The notes beneath the pieces are model-generated. The model ran no database searches, was not told the origin of the DNA, and was given only the letters and a program-made list of their open reading frames with translations. Of a stretch of 64,000 nt of DNA, positions 37,263 to 45,560 are shown piece after piece; within the stretch, counting starts at the first letter, position 1, and every line of letters begins with the position of its first letter. The position numbers and the translations under genes were made by a program. The DNA comes from Bacteroidales bacterium (lineage in GTDB: Bacteria > Bacteroidota > Bacteroidia > Bacteroidales > UBA932): the NCBI GenBank assembly GCA_017550655.1, contig JAFZOK010000013.1, positions 682,001 to 746,000 on the forward strand, given 5' to 3'.

Positions 37263-38615
37263 CTACAGGAAGAACTTGTTCACCTTGGCAAGAACCTGAG
37301 GCAGAGCGAATACCACAACCCTGTCATACGGCATCACTACAGTGTTGCCGTTGGCGATTATGCTCTCTTCTCCGCGGATAATTCCGCCGATAATTGCCTC
37401 TTTCGGGAACTTGAGATCCTTGATAGGGGCCTTTGTGATTGTGCTTTCCGGATTGGCGATGAATTCCAGCACTTCAGCGTCGCTTCCGTTGAGGCACTTG
37501 ATGGACCTTACCTTGTTGCTGAGGGTGAATCGGAATATCCTGCCGGCTGTAACGAGTTTCTTGTTGATGACGGCATCAACGCCCATATCCTCGGCGAGCT
37601 TGATGTATTCTATGTTCTCCACCTCCGCAATTACCTTAGGCACGCCCATATTCTTTACTGCCACGCAGGAGAGGATGTTGGTTTCGCTGGACGAGGTTAC
37701 GGCAACAAAGGCGTCGTAGCCTCCTGCGTCCTCTTCCACCAGAAGGTCAGTGTTCCTTCCATCACCGTTGATTACCACAACGTCCGGCAGGGCCTCTGCC
37801 AGATATTCGCACCTTTCCTTGCGGGCTTCTATCACCTTGATATGGTCAACCTTGCGCAGCATCTTGCGGCAAAGCATCTCGGCGATTCTTCCACCTCCCA
37901 CAACCATAAGGTTCTTTACGTCTATGTCGTATTTTCCGGAGTGGCTCATAAGTTCCTGGAAGCCTTCCTTCTTGCATACCATAAACACCAGGTCTCCCTG
38001 GAGGAACTTGGTGTCGGCATCCGGGATTATGGTCTCGTTTCCCCTGGCAATGGCAACTGGCTTGAAAGGCTTGCTGTCCGGCTTTCCGTCGCTGAGCAGA
38101 TTCAGAGTCTTGTTGATCAGAGGAGCTCCGTCGTCCAGACGGAACACGGCCATCTGGAGCTTGCCTCTTGCAAAGTCCATGAACTCGCTGGTGCCGGTTT
38201 CTTTCAGGAGGTCTATGATCTCGTAAGCCGCCATTTTCTCCGGATAGAATAGCAGGTCTATTCCCAGTTCCGTGAATATGAGCTTGTTGTCGTGTTCAAG
38301 ATACTCGTCGTTATTTATTCTGGCGGTAACTTTCTTGGCTCCCATCTTCTTTGCCAGAAGGGCGGAGATGATGTTGGTGTTCTGAGTCTGGGCCGGGCCT
38401 ACCGCTATGAACAGGTCTGCCTTGGCGGCTCCGGCCTGGCGGAGTACGGGTATGGAAGTTGGGTCTCCGTGCACGGTTACCACGTCGGCAAGTTCGCTGA
38501 GCTTGTCCAGTTTGCTCTCGTCACTCTCAATGATAGTAAGGTCGCTCCCCTCTCGGCTGAGCATCTTGGCCAGGTGGCTGCCCACTTCTCCGGCTCCGGC
38601 AATTATTATCTTCAT
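37263..38615 (-). CDS. trkA: Trk potassium uptake regulatory protein TrkA
   Basis: Cytosolic NAD-binding subunit that gates TrkH-type K+ transporters. The 450 residues contain two Rossmann/RCK units: the first begins MKIIIAGAGEVGSHLAKML, the second VKNLMVVGGGRIAEMLCRKM, each followed by a TrkA-C domain. The acidic strand ends (TIIESDE and VIEARKE) fit NAD(H) binding. The membrane partner trkH is not within the window on either side. Confidence 0.95.
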   Translation of the reverse strand: MKIIIAGAGEVGSHLAKMLSREGSDLTIIESDESKLDKLSELADVVTVHGDPTSIPVLRQAGAAKADLFIAVGPAQTQNTNIISALLAKKMGAKKVTARINNDEYLEHDNKLIFTELGIDLLFYPEKMAAYEIIDLLKETGTSEFMDFARGKLQMAVFRLDDGAPLINKTLNLLSDGKPDSKPFKPVAIARGNETIIPDADTKFLQGDLVFMVCKKEGFQELMSHSGKYDIDVKNLMVVGGGRIAEMLCRKMLRKVDHIKVIEARKERCEYLAEALPDVVVINGDGRNTDLLVEEDAGGYDAFVAVTSSSETNILSCVAVKNMGVPKVIAEVENIEYIKLAEDMGVDAVINKKLVTAGRIFRFTLSNKVRSIKCLNGSDAEVLEFIANPESTITKAPIKDLKFPKEAIIGGIIRGEESIIANGNTVVMPYDRVVVFALPQVLAKVNKFFL

Positions 38616-38640
38616 ATCGGTTGTCTGAAATTAAAATCTT

Positions 38641-39315
38641 TTAAAATTCTGCCAAAGGATCATCCGCGTCCCATCCGCCTCTCACGATTCCGTCTGCGGT
38701 GTAATCTATTCTGCGGCTGAGTTTTCCCTTTGAGTCATAGGTATATCTGGAGTGTTCGCACTGAATCTCCTTTTCCTCAATGTAAATTAAAAGCTTTTGG
38801 AAGATTCCCCTTACGGCCTCCATAAATAACCGGTCTTTCTCCGCGATAGGGTTGTCAAGATAATTGACTATTGAAATCTGGTGCCCGTCCTTGTACTTGA
38901 TCCTTATCAGCCAGCGGTCCCTGTTCTTGTCTTCCTTGTCCAGGGGTGTGTAAGGATACTTGTCAAGGGAATAATCTTTCACGGCCTTTTCAAAATCTGC
39001 ATAAATGTCTCCCGCATCGAAATGTCCCATTCCCGTAGCGTTGAAGTTACCAATCTTGCGCCAATAAAGATAGCTGCCGGATTCGCTCAGGCTCAGGGAA
39101 TAGACTTCCGAATCAAAGAAGGATTTCCCTGTAAAGGACTCATATCTGAATGACGTGATACTGTCTCCTGGGCCATCTATGGTATTTTCTTCTTCTGAGA
39201 TTACCTCGGGACTTGGCACTGCCTGGGCATTTGCCTTCCTTGAGCAGGAAAGAATGATCGCCGTGCAGGCTGCGATAGCGGCGATTATGCCCATTGCAAT
39301 AAAGATCTTGTTCAT
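38641..39315 (-). CDS. hypothetical lipoprotein
   Basis: Not recognised. The 224 residues start with a lipoprotein signal (AACTAIILSC, Cys24). The mature region has beta-rich segments and ends with a pattern reminiscent of the YwqK/MORN-like repeat, YDSKGKLSRRIDYTADG. It is upstream of trkA on the same strand (25 bases) and divergent from the HprK-like operon. Confidence 0.7.
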   Translation of the reverse strand: MNKIFIAMGIIAAIAACTAIILSCSRKANAQAVPSPEVISEEENTIDGPGDSITSFRYESFTGKSFFDSEVYSLSLSESGSYLYWRKIGNFNATGMGHFDAGDIYADFEKAVKDYSLDKYPYTPLDKEDKNRDRWLIRIKYKDGHQISIVNYLDNPIAEKDRLFMEAVRGIFQKLLIYIEEKEIQCEHSRYTYDSKGKLSRRIDYTADGIVRGGWDADDPLAEF

Positions 39316-39353
39316 ACAGACTTGTTCTACATGGCAAAATTAGTAAAAAATGG

Positions 39354-39361
39354 TATTTTTG
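39354..39361 (+). promoter_or_regulatory. -7 box of the HprK/PqqD/ABC operon
   Basis: TATTTTTG matches TAnnTTTG. The implied transcript start near 39366 excludes the upstream ATGs at 39322 and 39331 and favours ATG 39379 (or 39370). Confidence 0.6.
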
Positions 39362-39378
39362 TAATCAGGATGGCTTAT

Positions 39379-40257
39379 ATGAAAAAGACGTACGAAATAG
39401 CGGGGCATATAGTTTCTCTGGAAATGCCGGAGGATGGAGTGTGGCGGCAGATGAAGAATCTGGTGCCGTTCGAGACGGCGGAACAGGAGCCTCTAATTGC
39501 TTTCCGCCAGGTGGAAAGTCTTGGAGAGCAGGCTCCGGAGCCGCTTCTTGTGAGCGACGACGACGGCTTTCCGCTGATTACCATAGGCAAGACAGGGAGC
39601 GGCAAGTGGTTCTTCACGATGGCTCCGCTCAACACTGCTCCAATCAGCTGCAACTGCCTGGCTTCCGAAGATTTTTCGGTGGTTGACTTCCAGCTTCTTG
39701 GCCAGAAGCAGGCGGCTTTTTCCATCAATAACACAATGATGCTGCTTTTTGCGCTCAGAACCGCGCCTTTGTACACTCTGGAAATACACGCTTCCGTTAT
39801 AATGAAGGGGGGAAAGGGCTTTGCTTTTCTGGGCAAGAGCGGAACCGGCAAGAGCACCCACAGCCGTATGTGGCTGGAGAATATTCCGGGAACAGAATTG
39901 CTCAACGACGACAATCCTATTATAAGGATAAAGGACGGAAAAGCAAGGATTTACGGCTCTCCTTGGAGTGGAAAGACACCTTGCTACAAGCAGAAGTCCG
40001 CGGATCTTGGAGCGATTGTACGCATAGTGAGGGCTCCGTCCAACTATGCGGAAAGGCTTTCCGTTGCCCAGAGTTACGCCTGCCTCTACCCTTCCGTTTC
40101 TGCCTACCGTCCGGAGCGTACGATTGCGGACGGGGTGCACAACACGATAGTGGGAGTGGTTACAATGGTTCCTTGCTACAATATGCATTGCCTGCCGGAC
40201 GGTGATGCCGCAAAGGTTTGCTGCAATACGGTTTATGGACAAGAAGACGATTCCTAA
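39379..40257 (+). CDS. HPr-kinase-like P-loop protein (HprK-related)
   Basis: The 292 residues carry, after an about 145-residue N-terminal domain, an HprK/PckA-type P-loop GKSGTGKST at 152-160 followed by HSRMWLEN, then LLNDDNPIIRI, where acidic residues take the place of the HprK Walker B, and GSPWSGKTPCYKQKSADLGAI. These segments match the HprK-related kinases found with PqqD proteins in RiPP and polysaccharide loci, not true HPr kinase, which has a longer N-terminus. Its substrate is unknown. It overlaps the peptidase gene by 23 bases, heading a four-gene operon. Confidence 0.8.
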   Translation: MKKTYEIAGHIVSLEMPEDGVWRQMKNLVPFETAEQEPLIAFRQVESLGEQAPEPLLVSDDDGFPLITIGKTGSGKWFFTMAPLNTAPISCNCLASEDFSVVDFQLLGQKQAAFSINNTMMLLFALRTAPLYTLEIHASVIMKGGKGFAFLGKSGTGKSTHSRMWLENIPGTELLNDDNPIIRIKDGKARIYGSPWSGKTPCYKQKSADLGAIVRIVRAPSNYAERLSVAQSYACLYPSVSAYRPERTIADGVHNTIVGVVTMVPCYNMHCLPDGDAAKVCCNTVYGQEDDS

Positions 40258-40675
40258 CGATATACTTATTCCCGAAATAGGAAAGCTTCTGGCTGAGGGC
40301 AGAGAAGTGGAACTGCGCCCCAAGGGGAACAGCATGCTGCCTTTCATACGACAGGAAAAGGACAGCGTTGTCCTTCTCAAGAAGCCGGGTGTGGAAGTAG
40401 GGGACATTGTCCTTGCCAAGACCGGCGGAAGGTTTGTCCTTCACCGTGTCTATAAAATGGAGGGAACGGCCCTTACCCTTATGGGAGACGGAAATGTTGC
40501 AGGAACCGAAAGATGCACAGTAGACGATGTTCTGGGTACAGTCATAAGAATCATCCGCCCCGGCGGAAAGAGCGTAATCCCTTCAAAGGGAATGCTTTGG
40601 AAAGCCCTTAAACCAATAAGGAGATACCTTTTGGCTTTTTACCGCAGGATCTGGACCAGAATTTGCCATCGCTGA
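40235..40675 (+). CDS. S26-like signal-peptidase-family protein (Ser-His type)
   Basis: The 146 residues have the S24/S26 nucleophile box RPKGNSMLPF with Ser33, then VGDIVLAK, then FVLHRVYK with His70 where bacterial enzymes have Lys, and LMGDGN with Asp85. Ser-His-Asp in this spacing is the pattern of SipW/ER-type signal peptidases. No N-terminal membrane helix is visible, so it may act in the cytosol or at the membrane face; C-terminal LLAFYRRIW is only weakly amphipathic. I use ATG 40235. Position between the HprK-like and PqqD genes suggests that it cleaves a peptide handled by PqqD. Confidence 0.75.
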   Translation: MDKKTIPNDILIPEIGKLLAEGREVELRPKGNSMLPFIRQEKDSVVLLKKPGVEVGDIVLAKTGGRFVLHRVYKMEGTALTLMGDGNVAGTERCTVDDVLGTVIRIIRPGGKSVIPSKGMLWKALKPIRRYLLAFYRRIWTRICHR

Positions 40676-40692
40676 ATACAAAAATTTGAGAT

Positions 40693-40962
40693 ATGAAGAT
40701 TAAGAAAGGATTTGTGCTCCGCCAGCTTCTCGGCGAGTACGTGGTTACCGGAGAGGGCCTGGAGAGGGTTAATTTCAACAAGATAATCTCTCTCAACGCT
40801 ACCGCCGCCTACCTGTGGGAGCAGGTTCAGGACAAGGATTTTACCGTTGAGGACCTTGCCAACCTTCTTACGGAAAAGTATGAAGTTTCCGCCGAGACCG
40901 CTCTCAACGATTCCAGGACTCTTGCAGACTCCTGGAAAGATGCCGGCCTGATAGACGAATAA
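40693..40962 (+). CDS. PqqD-like peptide-binding protein
   Basis: An 89-residue protein with the PqqD winged-helix fold pattern: LGEYVVTGEGL, FNKIISLNATAAYLWEQV and DFTVEDLANLLTEKYEVS, ending DSWKDAGLID. PqqD domains are RiPP recognition elements that bind leader peptides and present them to enzymes. Here the free-standing form sits between the peptidase (17-base gap) and the ABC exporter (11-base gap). No radical-SAM enzyme, cyclase or short precursor frame is visible within several genes. Confidence 0.88.
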   Translation: MKIKKGFVLRQLLGEYVVTGEGLERVNFNKIISLNATAAYLWEQVQDKDFTVEDLANLLTEKYEVSAETALNDSRTLADSWKDAGLIDE

Positions 40963-40973
40963 ACCCAAGGCAA

Positions 40974-42617
40974 ATGAAGAGCGTTGGATACTGCCTTAGG
41001 GCAGCCATAAGGATGAGCCGCCCCGCAAGATGGAGGATGCTGGTCAGTTTCCTGATCGGCCTGGTCCAGATTGCCGCATCGCTTTCCTTTGTGTGGATAA
41101 GCAAGGCTCTGGTGGACGTGGCCACGGGAGACCGCAGCGGTTCCCTGTGGTTCTATGTCATTCTTATGGCGTCCATTATGCTTGCCCAGATTGCTCTTCG
41201 CCTGTTTGCCGCCTGGTGGGAGAAGATGAACGTGGTCAAGACGCAGAACATTCTGAGAAGAAGCCATTTCTCCCACGTTCTGTTCTCTACCTGGAGAGGC
41301 AAGGAGATGTTCCACAGCGCGGATACCGTAAACCGCCTGGAGGAAGACATAAGGGTTGTGACGGAACTTCTGTGCGTCAGGATTCCGGATGTGTTTGTTA
41401 CCGTGTGCCAGCTGGTTGCGGCTTCCATCTATGCCGTGATTCTGGCTCCGGGCCTTATCTGGATGGTGATAGTCCTTATGATTATCGCTATCGTTGGCTC
41501 CCGCCTGTTCTTCCGCAAACTTCGCAGCCTTACAGACAATATCCGAAAGAAAGACAGCCGCGTGCAGCAGCTTTTCCAGGATAACCTCCGCCTTAGGGAT
41601 CTGGTGCTTATGCTTTTCGGCCCGTCCAAGGTTATGGGCCGGCTGGACAGCGAGCAGAAAGATATCGAGAACCTTACCCGCAAGCGTCTGCTCCTGAATG
41701 TGGTAGCCAGAGGCTTCATGGGAGTCGGCTTCATGGGCGGTTACGCCGCCGCCTTCTTTTGGGGAGTCTTCGGAATTGCTGCAGGAACGGTGACATACGG
41801 TATGATGACCGCCATGCTCCAGCTGGTTGGGCAGGTTCAGAGGCCGATTTCAGATATCGGCAGAGCCATACCTGCATTCATCCACGCTGTAACTTCCATA
41901 GAGAGGCTCTCCGAACTGACAGACCTTCAGCAGGAAGAGCAGGGAGAGGGCGTTGTCTTTGAAGACGCTCCTCAGATTACCCTCAGCGATGTAAGCTTCT
42001 CCTATCCCGATTCGGATGAACTTGTCCTGAAGGATTTTTCCTGCACATTCCCGAGCGGAAGCCTTACTGCCATAATGGGTCTTACCGGAGCCGGAAAGAG
42101 CACGCTTATGCGCATTGTCATGGGGCTTCTTTCCCCAACCAAAGGAACGGTGGAGATCTCCGGAGAAAAGGGCGGAAAACGGCAAACGGAAACAATTTCC
42201 GCCAAGACCAGGGAGAACTTCATGTATGTTCCGCAGGGCAACACCCTTCTTTCCGGAACTATCCGTGAAAACCTGAAACTTGTGGATCCTGATGCTGATG
42301 ACAATCTTCTGAAAGAAGTCCTAAAAAGAGCCGAAGCGGGCTTTGTGCTCGATCTTCCGGAAGGGATGGACACCAGGTGCGGAGAAGACGGAACCGGCCT
42401 TTCAGAGGGCCAGTGCCAGCGAATCGCCATAGCCAGGGCATTGCTGAAAAAAGGCGGAGTGCTTCTTCTGGATGAAGCCACCTCCGCCCTCGACAGTGCA
42501 ACTGAAGGCCGTCTGCTGGATAACATCTGCAATTTCTATCGCGGAAAAAAGACAATCATCTTCATTTCCCATCGCGATGCGGTTGCAAGTGCCGCAGACA
42601 ATATCCTCCGCCTTTAA
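40974..42617 (+). CDS. ABC transporter, fused membrane and ATPase domains
   Basis: A 547-residue exporter half: membrane domain in about 1-320 with several helices (LVSFLIGLVQIAASLSFVWI, LWFYVILMASIMLAQIALRL), then an ATPase with Walker A GLTGAGKST at 369-377, signature LSEGQ at 476-480 and Walker B VLLLDEATSALD. It would act as a homodimer. There is no N-terminal C39 peptidase domain, in line with a separate peptidase in the operon. Cargo is unknown; a processed peptide is the simplest guess. Its stop abuts the stop of the convergent lipoprotein gene. Confidence 0.9.
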   Translation: MKSVGYCLRAAIRMSRPARWRMLVSFLIGLVQIAASLSFVWISKALVDVATGDRSGSLWFYVILMASIMLAQIALRLFAAWWEKMNVVKTQNILRRSHFSHVLFSTWRGKEMFHSADTVNRLEEDIRVVTELLCVRIPDVFVTVCQLVAASIYAVILAPGLIWMVIVLMIIAIVGSRLFFRKLRSLTDNIRKKDSRVQQLFQDNLRLRDLVLMLFGPSKVMGRLDSEQKDIENLTRKRLLLNVVARGFMGVGFMGGYAAAFFWGVFGIAAGTVTYGMMTAMLQLVGQVQRPISDIGRAIPAFIHAVTSIERLSELTDLQQEEQGEGVVFEDAPQITLSDVSFSYPDSDELVLKDFSCTFPSGSLTAIMGLTGAGKSTLMRIVMGLLSPTKGTVEISGEKGGKRQTETISAKTRENFMYVPQGNTLLSGTIRENLKLVDPDADDNLLKEVLKRAEAGFVLDLPEGMDTRCGEDGTGLSEGQCQRIAIARALLKKGGVLLLDEATSALDSATEGRLLDNICNFYRGKKTIIFISHRDAVASAADNILRL

Positions 42618-43325
42618 CTACTTGGAGATTTCTGCCTTTACCTGCTCCTGAACCTTTGGATCGGACAGAATCTTTTCCGCCTCTGCCATAGACTCGTCCA
42701 GGCTCTTCTGCAGTCCTCTGTAAATCTGTACCCGTGCCTTGCAAGGTACGTCGTTTCCGTCAACCTTCTTGTCTTTCCTTTCCATTGAAACATGGTAGAA
42801 GACTCCGTCCTTGATGTAGGACCAGCCGTACATTCCCATATAGAAATCCACGCCAAAGAGCTTTCCGCCCTTGCCGTCCTCTATCATCTTGTCAAAGTCC
42901 TTCTCCCGGGACGCTTCTTCCAGAGTGTTCTTCTCCTCAAAGCCGTAAACGTTTATGCCGTTGTCCGCAATGCCCTTTGTTACATCGTAAACCTTGCGTA
43001 CATACTTGATGTACTCGTCTTTGGAGAGTTCTCCCTCCTTAACGGTGAAAGTTGCTGTGGCTACGTGCCCGTCGTCTCCGTAGAAGTCGTACTTGTCTGC
43101 CTCTCCCAGAGCAAAGTCCGGGGTGATGGAAGAAAAGTCAACTCCATAGTTTTTCCTGAAGCAGAATTCCGCAGCCTCCTGGCTGTCTTTAGGCCCGTCG
43201 AAAACAGCCTCTTCTCCAGGGGCAGTCTTCTTTTCCGCGGTACCGGCAGAAGATTTCTTTCCTCCGCAGGCTGCAACCATCATCGCAGAGGCTGCAACCA
43301 TCATGATCAGATAAATCCTTTTCAT
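42618..43325 (-). CDS. hypothetical lipoprotein
   Basis: Not recognised. The 235 residues begin MKRIYLIMMVAASAMMVAAC, a lipoprotein signal nearly identical to that of the next gene upstream. The mature part is alpha/beta with an acidic N-terminal linker and a helical, charged tail (SLDESMAEAEKIL). The sequence after the signal shows no likeness to its neighbour, so only the leader is shared. It lies 21 bases downstream of the TapB-like gene. Confidence 0.7.
   Translation of the reverse strand: MKRIYLIMMVAASAMMVAACGGKKSSAGTAEKKTAPGEEAVFDGPKDSQEAAEFCFRKNYGVDFSSITPDFALGEADKYDFYGDDGHVATATFTVKEGELSKDEYIKYVRKVYDVTKGIADNGINVYGFEEKNTLEEASREKDFDKMIEDGKGGKLFGVDFYMGMYGWSYIKDGVFYHVSMERKDKKVDGNDVPCKARVQIYRGLQKSLDESMAEAEKILSDPKVQEQVKAEISK
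43264..43325 (-). repeat. duplicated signal-peptide DNA, copy 1
   Basis: A 62-base stretch covering the start codon and the first 20 codons matches 43999-44060 at 61 of 62 positions. The match stops sharply at the lipobox Cys codon region, where the two proteins diverge completely. Within it, GCTGCAACCATCAT occurs twice. Confidence 0.85.
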
Positions 43326-43346
43326 AGAAAATAATGGAATCCGCGA

Positions 43347-44060
43347 TTAATCAATGGCAATAAGTTCCTGAACCAGAGTAGGATTGCCGTCTTCTCCGTT
43401 CAGAACGTTCTTGACCACTCCAATGCCTTTTTTCATCCACATCTTGACGGTTCCGGCCTGCTTGATGTTCATTATGAAATTAACTTCAGAGGTATAGTCG
43501 TATTCAAGAACCCAGCATTTGAATTTTCCTGCCGGAGTTTCAATCTCCTCCTGCCCGGTGAATCTTACATTGTGGAAAGTGCCGGTGGTACCGAGCGCTT
43601 CAATCACAATCTTGCTGTCTCCCAGATCTTCACCGACTTTCGGTTCTTCTGGAATGACGGGGCCGTGCCCTTTAACGCTGAAAGCAGGGCCGTACTGTCC
43701 CATCATTGCCTTGGCGTTTGTATGGAAATAGCCGTCTTCAGTCCAAACGTCGCATCCTACAGGCTGCTGTGCCACTCCTTTGATTGATTCTATCACCACA
43801 TTGAAGGTGATGGTTTTCTTGTTGCCTTCGGTATTGCTTCCTACGATGTTGTACTTGAAGATGTCGTTGGTGGTTCCGCTCTGTTTATAGGTCAATACTG
43901 TGCCGGGAGTTTCGCAGAACCAGGTTCCTTCTTCTTTTGCGACCTCCTCCTGCTGTTCTTCGGCTTCAGTGCCGCCTTGGTTATTGCCTGAGTTTGAGCC
44001 GCAGGCTGCAACCATCATCGCAGAGGCTGCAACCATCATGATCAGATAAATCTTTTTCAT
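43347..44060 (-). CDS. TapB/DUF3108-like lipoprotein
   Basis: A 237-residue lipoprotein starting MKKIYLIMMVAASAMMVAAC. After an acidic linker the domain is beta-rich, with GTVLTYKQSGTTNDIFKY, ETPAGKFKCWVLEYDYTS and TVKMWMKKGIGVVKNVL, a pattern I associate with the DUF3108/TapB-like family of periplasmic beta-barrel proteins. Function is not established. It follows the OmpA-family gene by 15 bases on the same strand, forming a probable three-gene lipoprotein operon. Confidence 0.65.
   Translation of the reverse strand: MKKIYLIMMVAASAMMVAACGSNSGNNQGGTEAEEQQEEVAKEEGTWFCETPGTVLTYKQSGTTNDIFKYNIVGSNTEGNKKTITFNVVIESIKGVAQQPVGCDVWTEDGYFHTNAKAMMGQYGPAFSVKGHGPVIPEEPKVGEDLGDSKIVIEALGTTGTFHNVRFTGQEEIETPAGKFKCWVLEYDYTSEVNFIMNIKQAGTVKMWMKKGIGVVKNVLNGEDGNPTLVQELIAID
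43999..44060 (-). repeat. duplicated signal-peptide DNA, copy 2
   Basis: Second copy of the 62-base leader described at 43264-43325; the single difference is one C/T near the start codon. Confidence 0.85.
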
Positions 44061-44075
44061 AAAACTAAAATCGGA

Positions 44076-45452
44076 TTACTTCTTGATGAATTCTACGCGG
44101 CGGTTCTTTGCCCTGCCTGCTTCTGTGGAGTTGTCTGCAACTGGCTCGTGGCTTCCCTTGCCCACAGCCCTGAGGTTGAATGAATCGACTCCCATTCCCT
44201 CAAGTGCCTTGACAACGGCTTCTGCTCTCTGCTGAGAAAGCGGATCGTTCACCTTGTCAGAGCCCTGGTTGTCGCAGTGTCCCTGAACTTCGAACCTTAC
44301 GTTAGGGTTCTTCTTCATATAGTCAGCCACCTTCTTGATTTCCTCCATACTCTCTGGCTTTAGATCTGCCTTTCCGGAAACGAACAGAATGTTGTTTGTA
44401 ACAAATTTTCCGCTCTCAGCGATGGCCTTTGAAACAGCATCCATATCTGTTACAGTCTGATCATAGAGATCCATAGCGCCTTTGGCATAGCGGAAGTTTG
44501 TTACATAATTATTGTTGCCGTTGAATCCGCCCCATTCTGCCTGATGGATTATCATACGCACAGCTGGTCTGCAATTAGGGATGTTAATAACACGCTTGTT
44601 GTTAACATAGATCTTTAGGGCACGCTTGTTGAAAGACAAAGCAAAGTGGCTCCAGTCATTCTTCTTCAACTCCCAAGTCTTGCCGTCGCCAGAATCTCTC
44701 CAGTCACCTGCGGTAGATAAGTAACGGCATGTTACTGATAGTTTGTCATAACTTTCGCCAATTCTAATTTCATAAGCATCATCACCCTGCGCATCCTTGA
44801 ACTCAAGCTCATAGCAGTTGCTAAGTTCTGTCTTAGGGTCGTTCATCCAGAAATCGAACTCTAAAGTGAATACATCCGGGATATAACTCTTTTGATTGGT
44901 CATCAGAGGTTCAACCCTTGACCCCGGTTCAAAATGGAGGCACTTAAAACCTTTTAAATTAGCCACATCCGCAGAGCCCTCGATTAGATCCCATTTAGAC
45001 GGGAACTCGCCCATCTGCTCAGTCTTCAAATCATCTTCAAAGAAAGCAACAGCTCCAGGCACGAAGTCGCTTTGTTCGTATTGAGCTTCAGCAGGGGTAT
45101 TGTCCGGGCGTTTGGTTCCGCACTGGTCGCAGAACTTTCCGGTGTTGCCCTTGTGGCCGCACTCTGGGTTAGGGCAAGTCCAGGTGCCAGGCTTGGCAAC
45201 TGTTACTTCCTCGCCATCGTCTTCATCCTCGTCGTCACTGTCCTTGGATTTCTTGTCCTTGTCTTTTTTCTTTCCGCTTAGAAGCCCGCCTATGCCGTCA
45301 AAAACTTTGTCAACGGCCTGGTCTACGGTCTCTTCGGTCTTGTTCTCGGTTTTGTCCTTAACTGCCTTGCCAATTTTCTTCAGGAAACCCTGTGCACTAG
45401 CTGCTGTGCAGACCAGCATCATGGCAACAAGAAGCATAATCAACTTTTTCAT
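44076..45452 (-). CDS. OmpA-family protein with zinc ribbon
   Basis: A 458-residue exported protein. Signal peptide to about ASAQ; a Lys/Asp/Glu-rich low-complexity segment (residues 30-82); a zinc-ribbon motif with Cys93, Cys98, Cys108 and Cys111; a LamG-like beta region (about 130-330, with ALKIYVNNKRVINIPN); and a C-terminal OmpA peptidoglycan-binding domain (FEVQGHCDNQGSDKVNDPLSQQRAEAVV, shown here only by its key stretch NDPLSQQRA and by the final NRRVEF). Zinc ribbons are usual in cytosolic proteins, so one after a Sec signal is odd. Bases 44500-45000, which encode the LamG-like part, are richer in A+T than the rest, hinting at a domain acquired separately. Confidence 0.85.
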   Translation of the reverse strand: MKKLIMLLVAMMLVCTAASAQGFLKKIGKAVKDKTENKTEETVDQAVDKVFDGIGGLLSGKKKDKDKKSKDSDDEDEDDGEEVTVAKPGTWTCPNPECGHKGNTGKFCDQCGTKRPDNTPAEAQYEQSDFVPGAVAFFEDDLKTEQMGEFPSKWDLIEGSADVANLKGFKCLHFEPGSRVEPLMTNQKSYIPDVFTLEFDFWMNDPKTELSNCYELEFKDAQGDDAYEIRIGESYDKLSVTCRYLSTAGDWRDSGDGKTWELKKNDWSHFALSFNKRALKIYVNNKRVINIPNCRPAVRMIIHQAEWGGFNGNNNYVTNFRYAKGAMDLYDQTVTDMDAVSKAIAESGKFVTNNILFVSGKADLKPESMEEIKKVADYMKKNPNVRFEVQGHCDNQGSDKVNDPLSQQRAEAVVKALEGMGVDSFNLRAVGKGSHEPVADNSTEAGRAKNRRVEFIKK

Positions 45453-45520
45453 ACCTGTTGTATTTTAATAATTAATGAATTTGCGTTATCAAATGAGTAC
45501 AATAAACCAACTTAATTGCT

Positions 45521-45528
45521 CAAATATA
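45521..45528 (-). promoter_or_regulatory. -7 box upstream of the OmpA-family gene
   Basis: TATATTTG on the minus strand, about 70 bases before the start at 45452. A -33 element at the right distance is not seen. Confidence 0.45.
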
Positions 45529-45560
45529 CGAAAATACTCTAACAAATGCTATTCCAAAGC

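Noticed and set aside
37227-38252. 341-residue plus-strand frame opposite trkA
   Set aside because: Shadow of trkA, whose two Rossmann motifs are clear on the minus strand.
39379-40257. Genuine HPr kinase/phosphorylase
   Set aside because: Only the P-loop region is HprK-like; the bifunctional signature and normal N-terminal domain are missing and the context is PqqD/ABC.
39316-42617. Precursor peptide for the PqqD operon
   Set aside because: Gaps between the genes are 11-17 bases and the upstream gap is under 70 bases; no short frame fits, so none is called.
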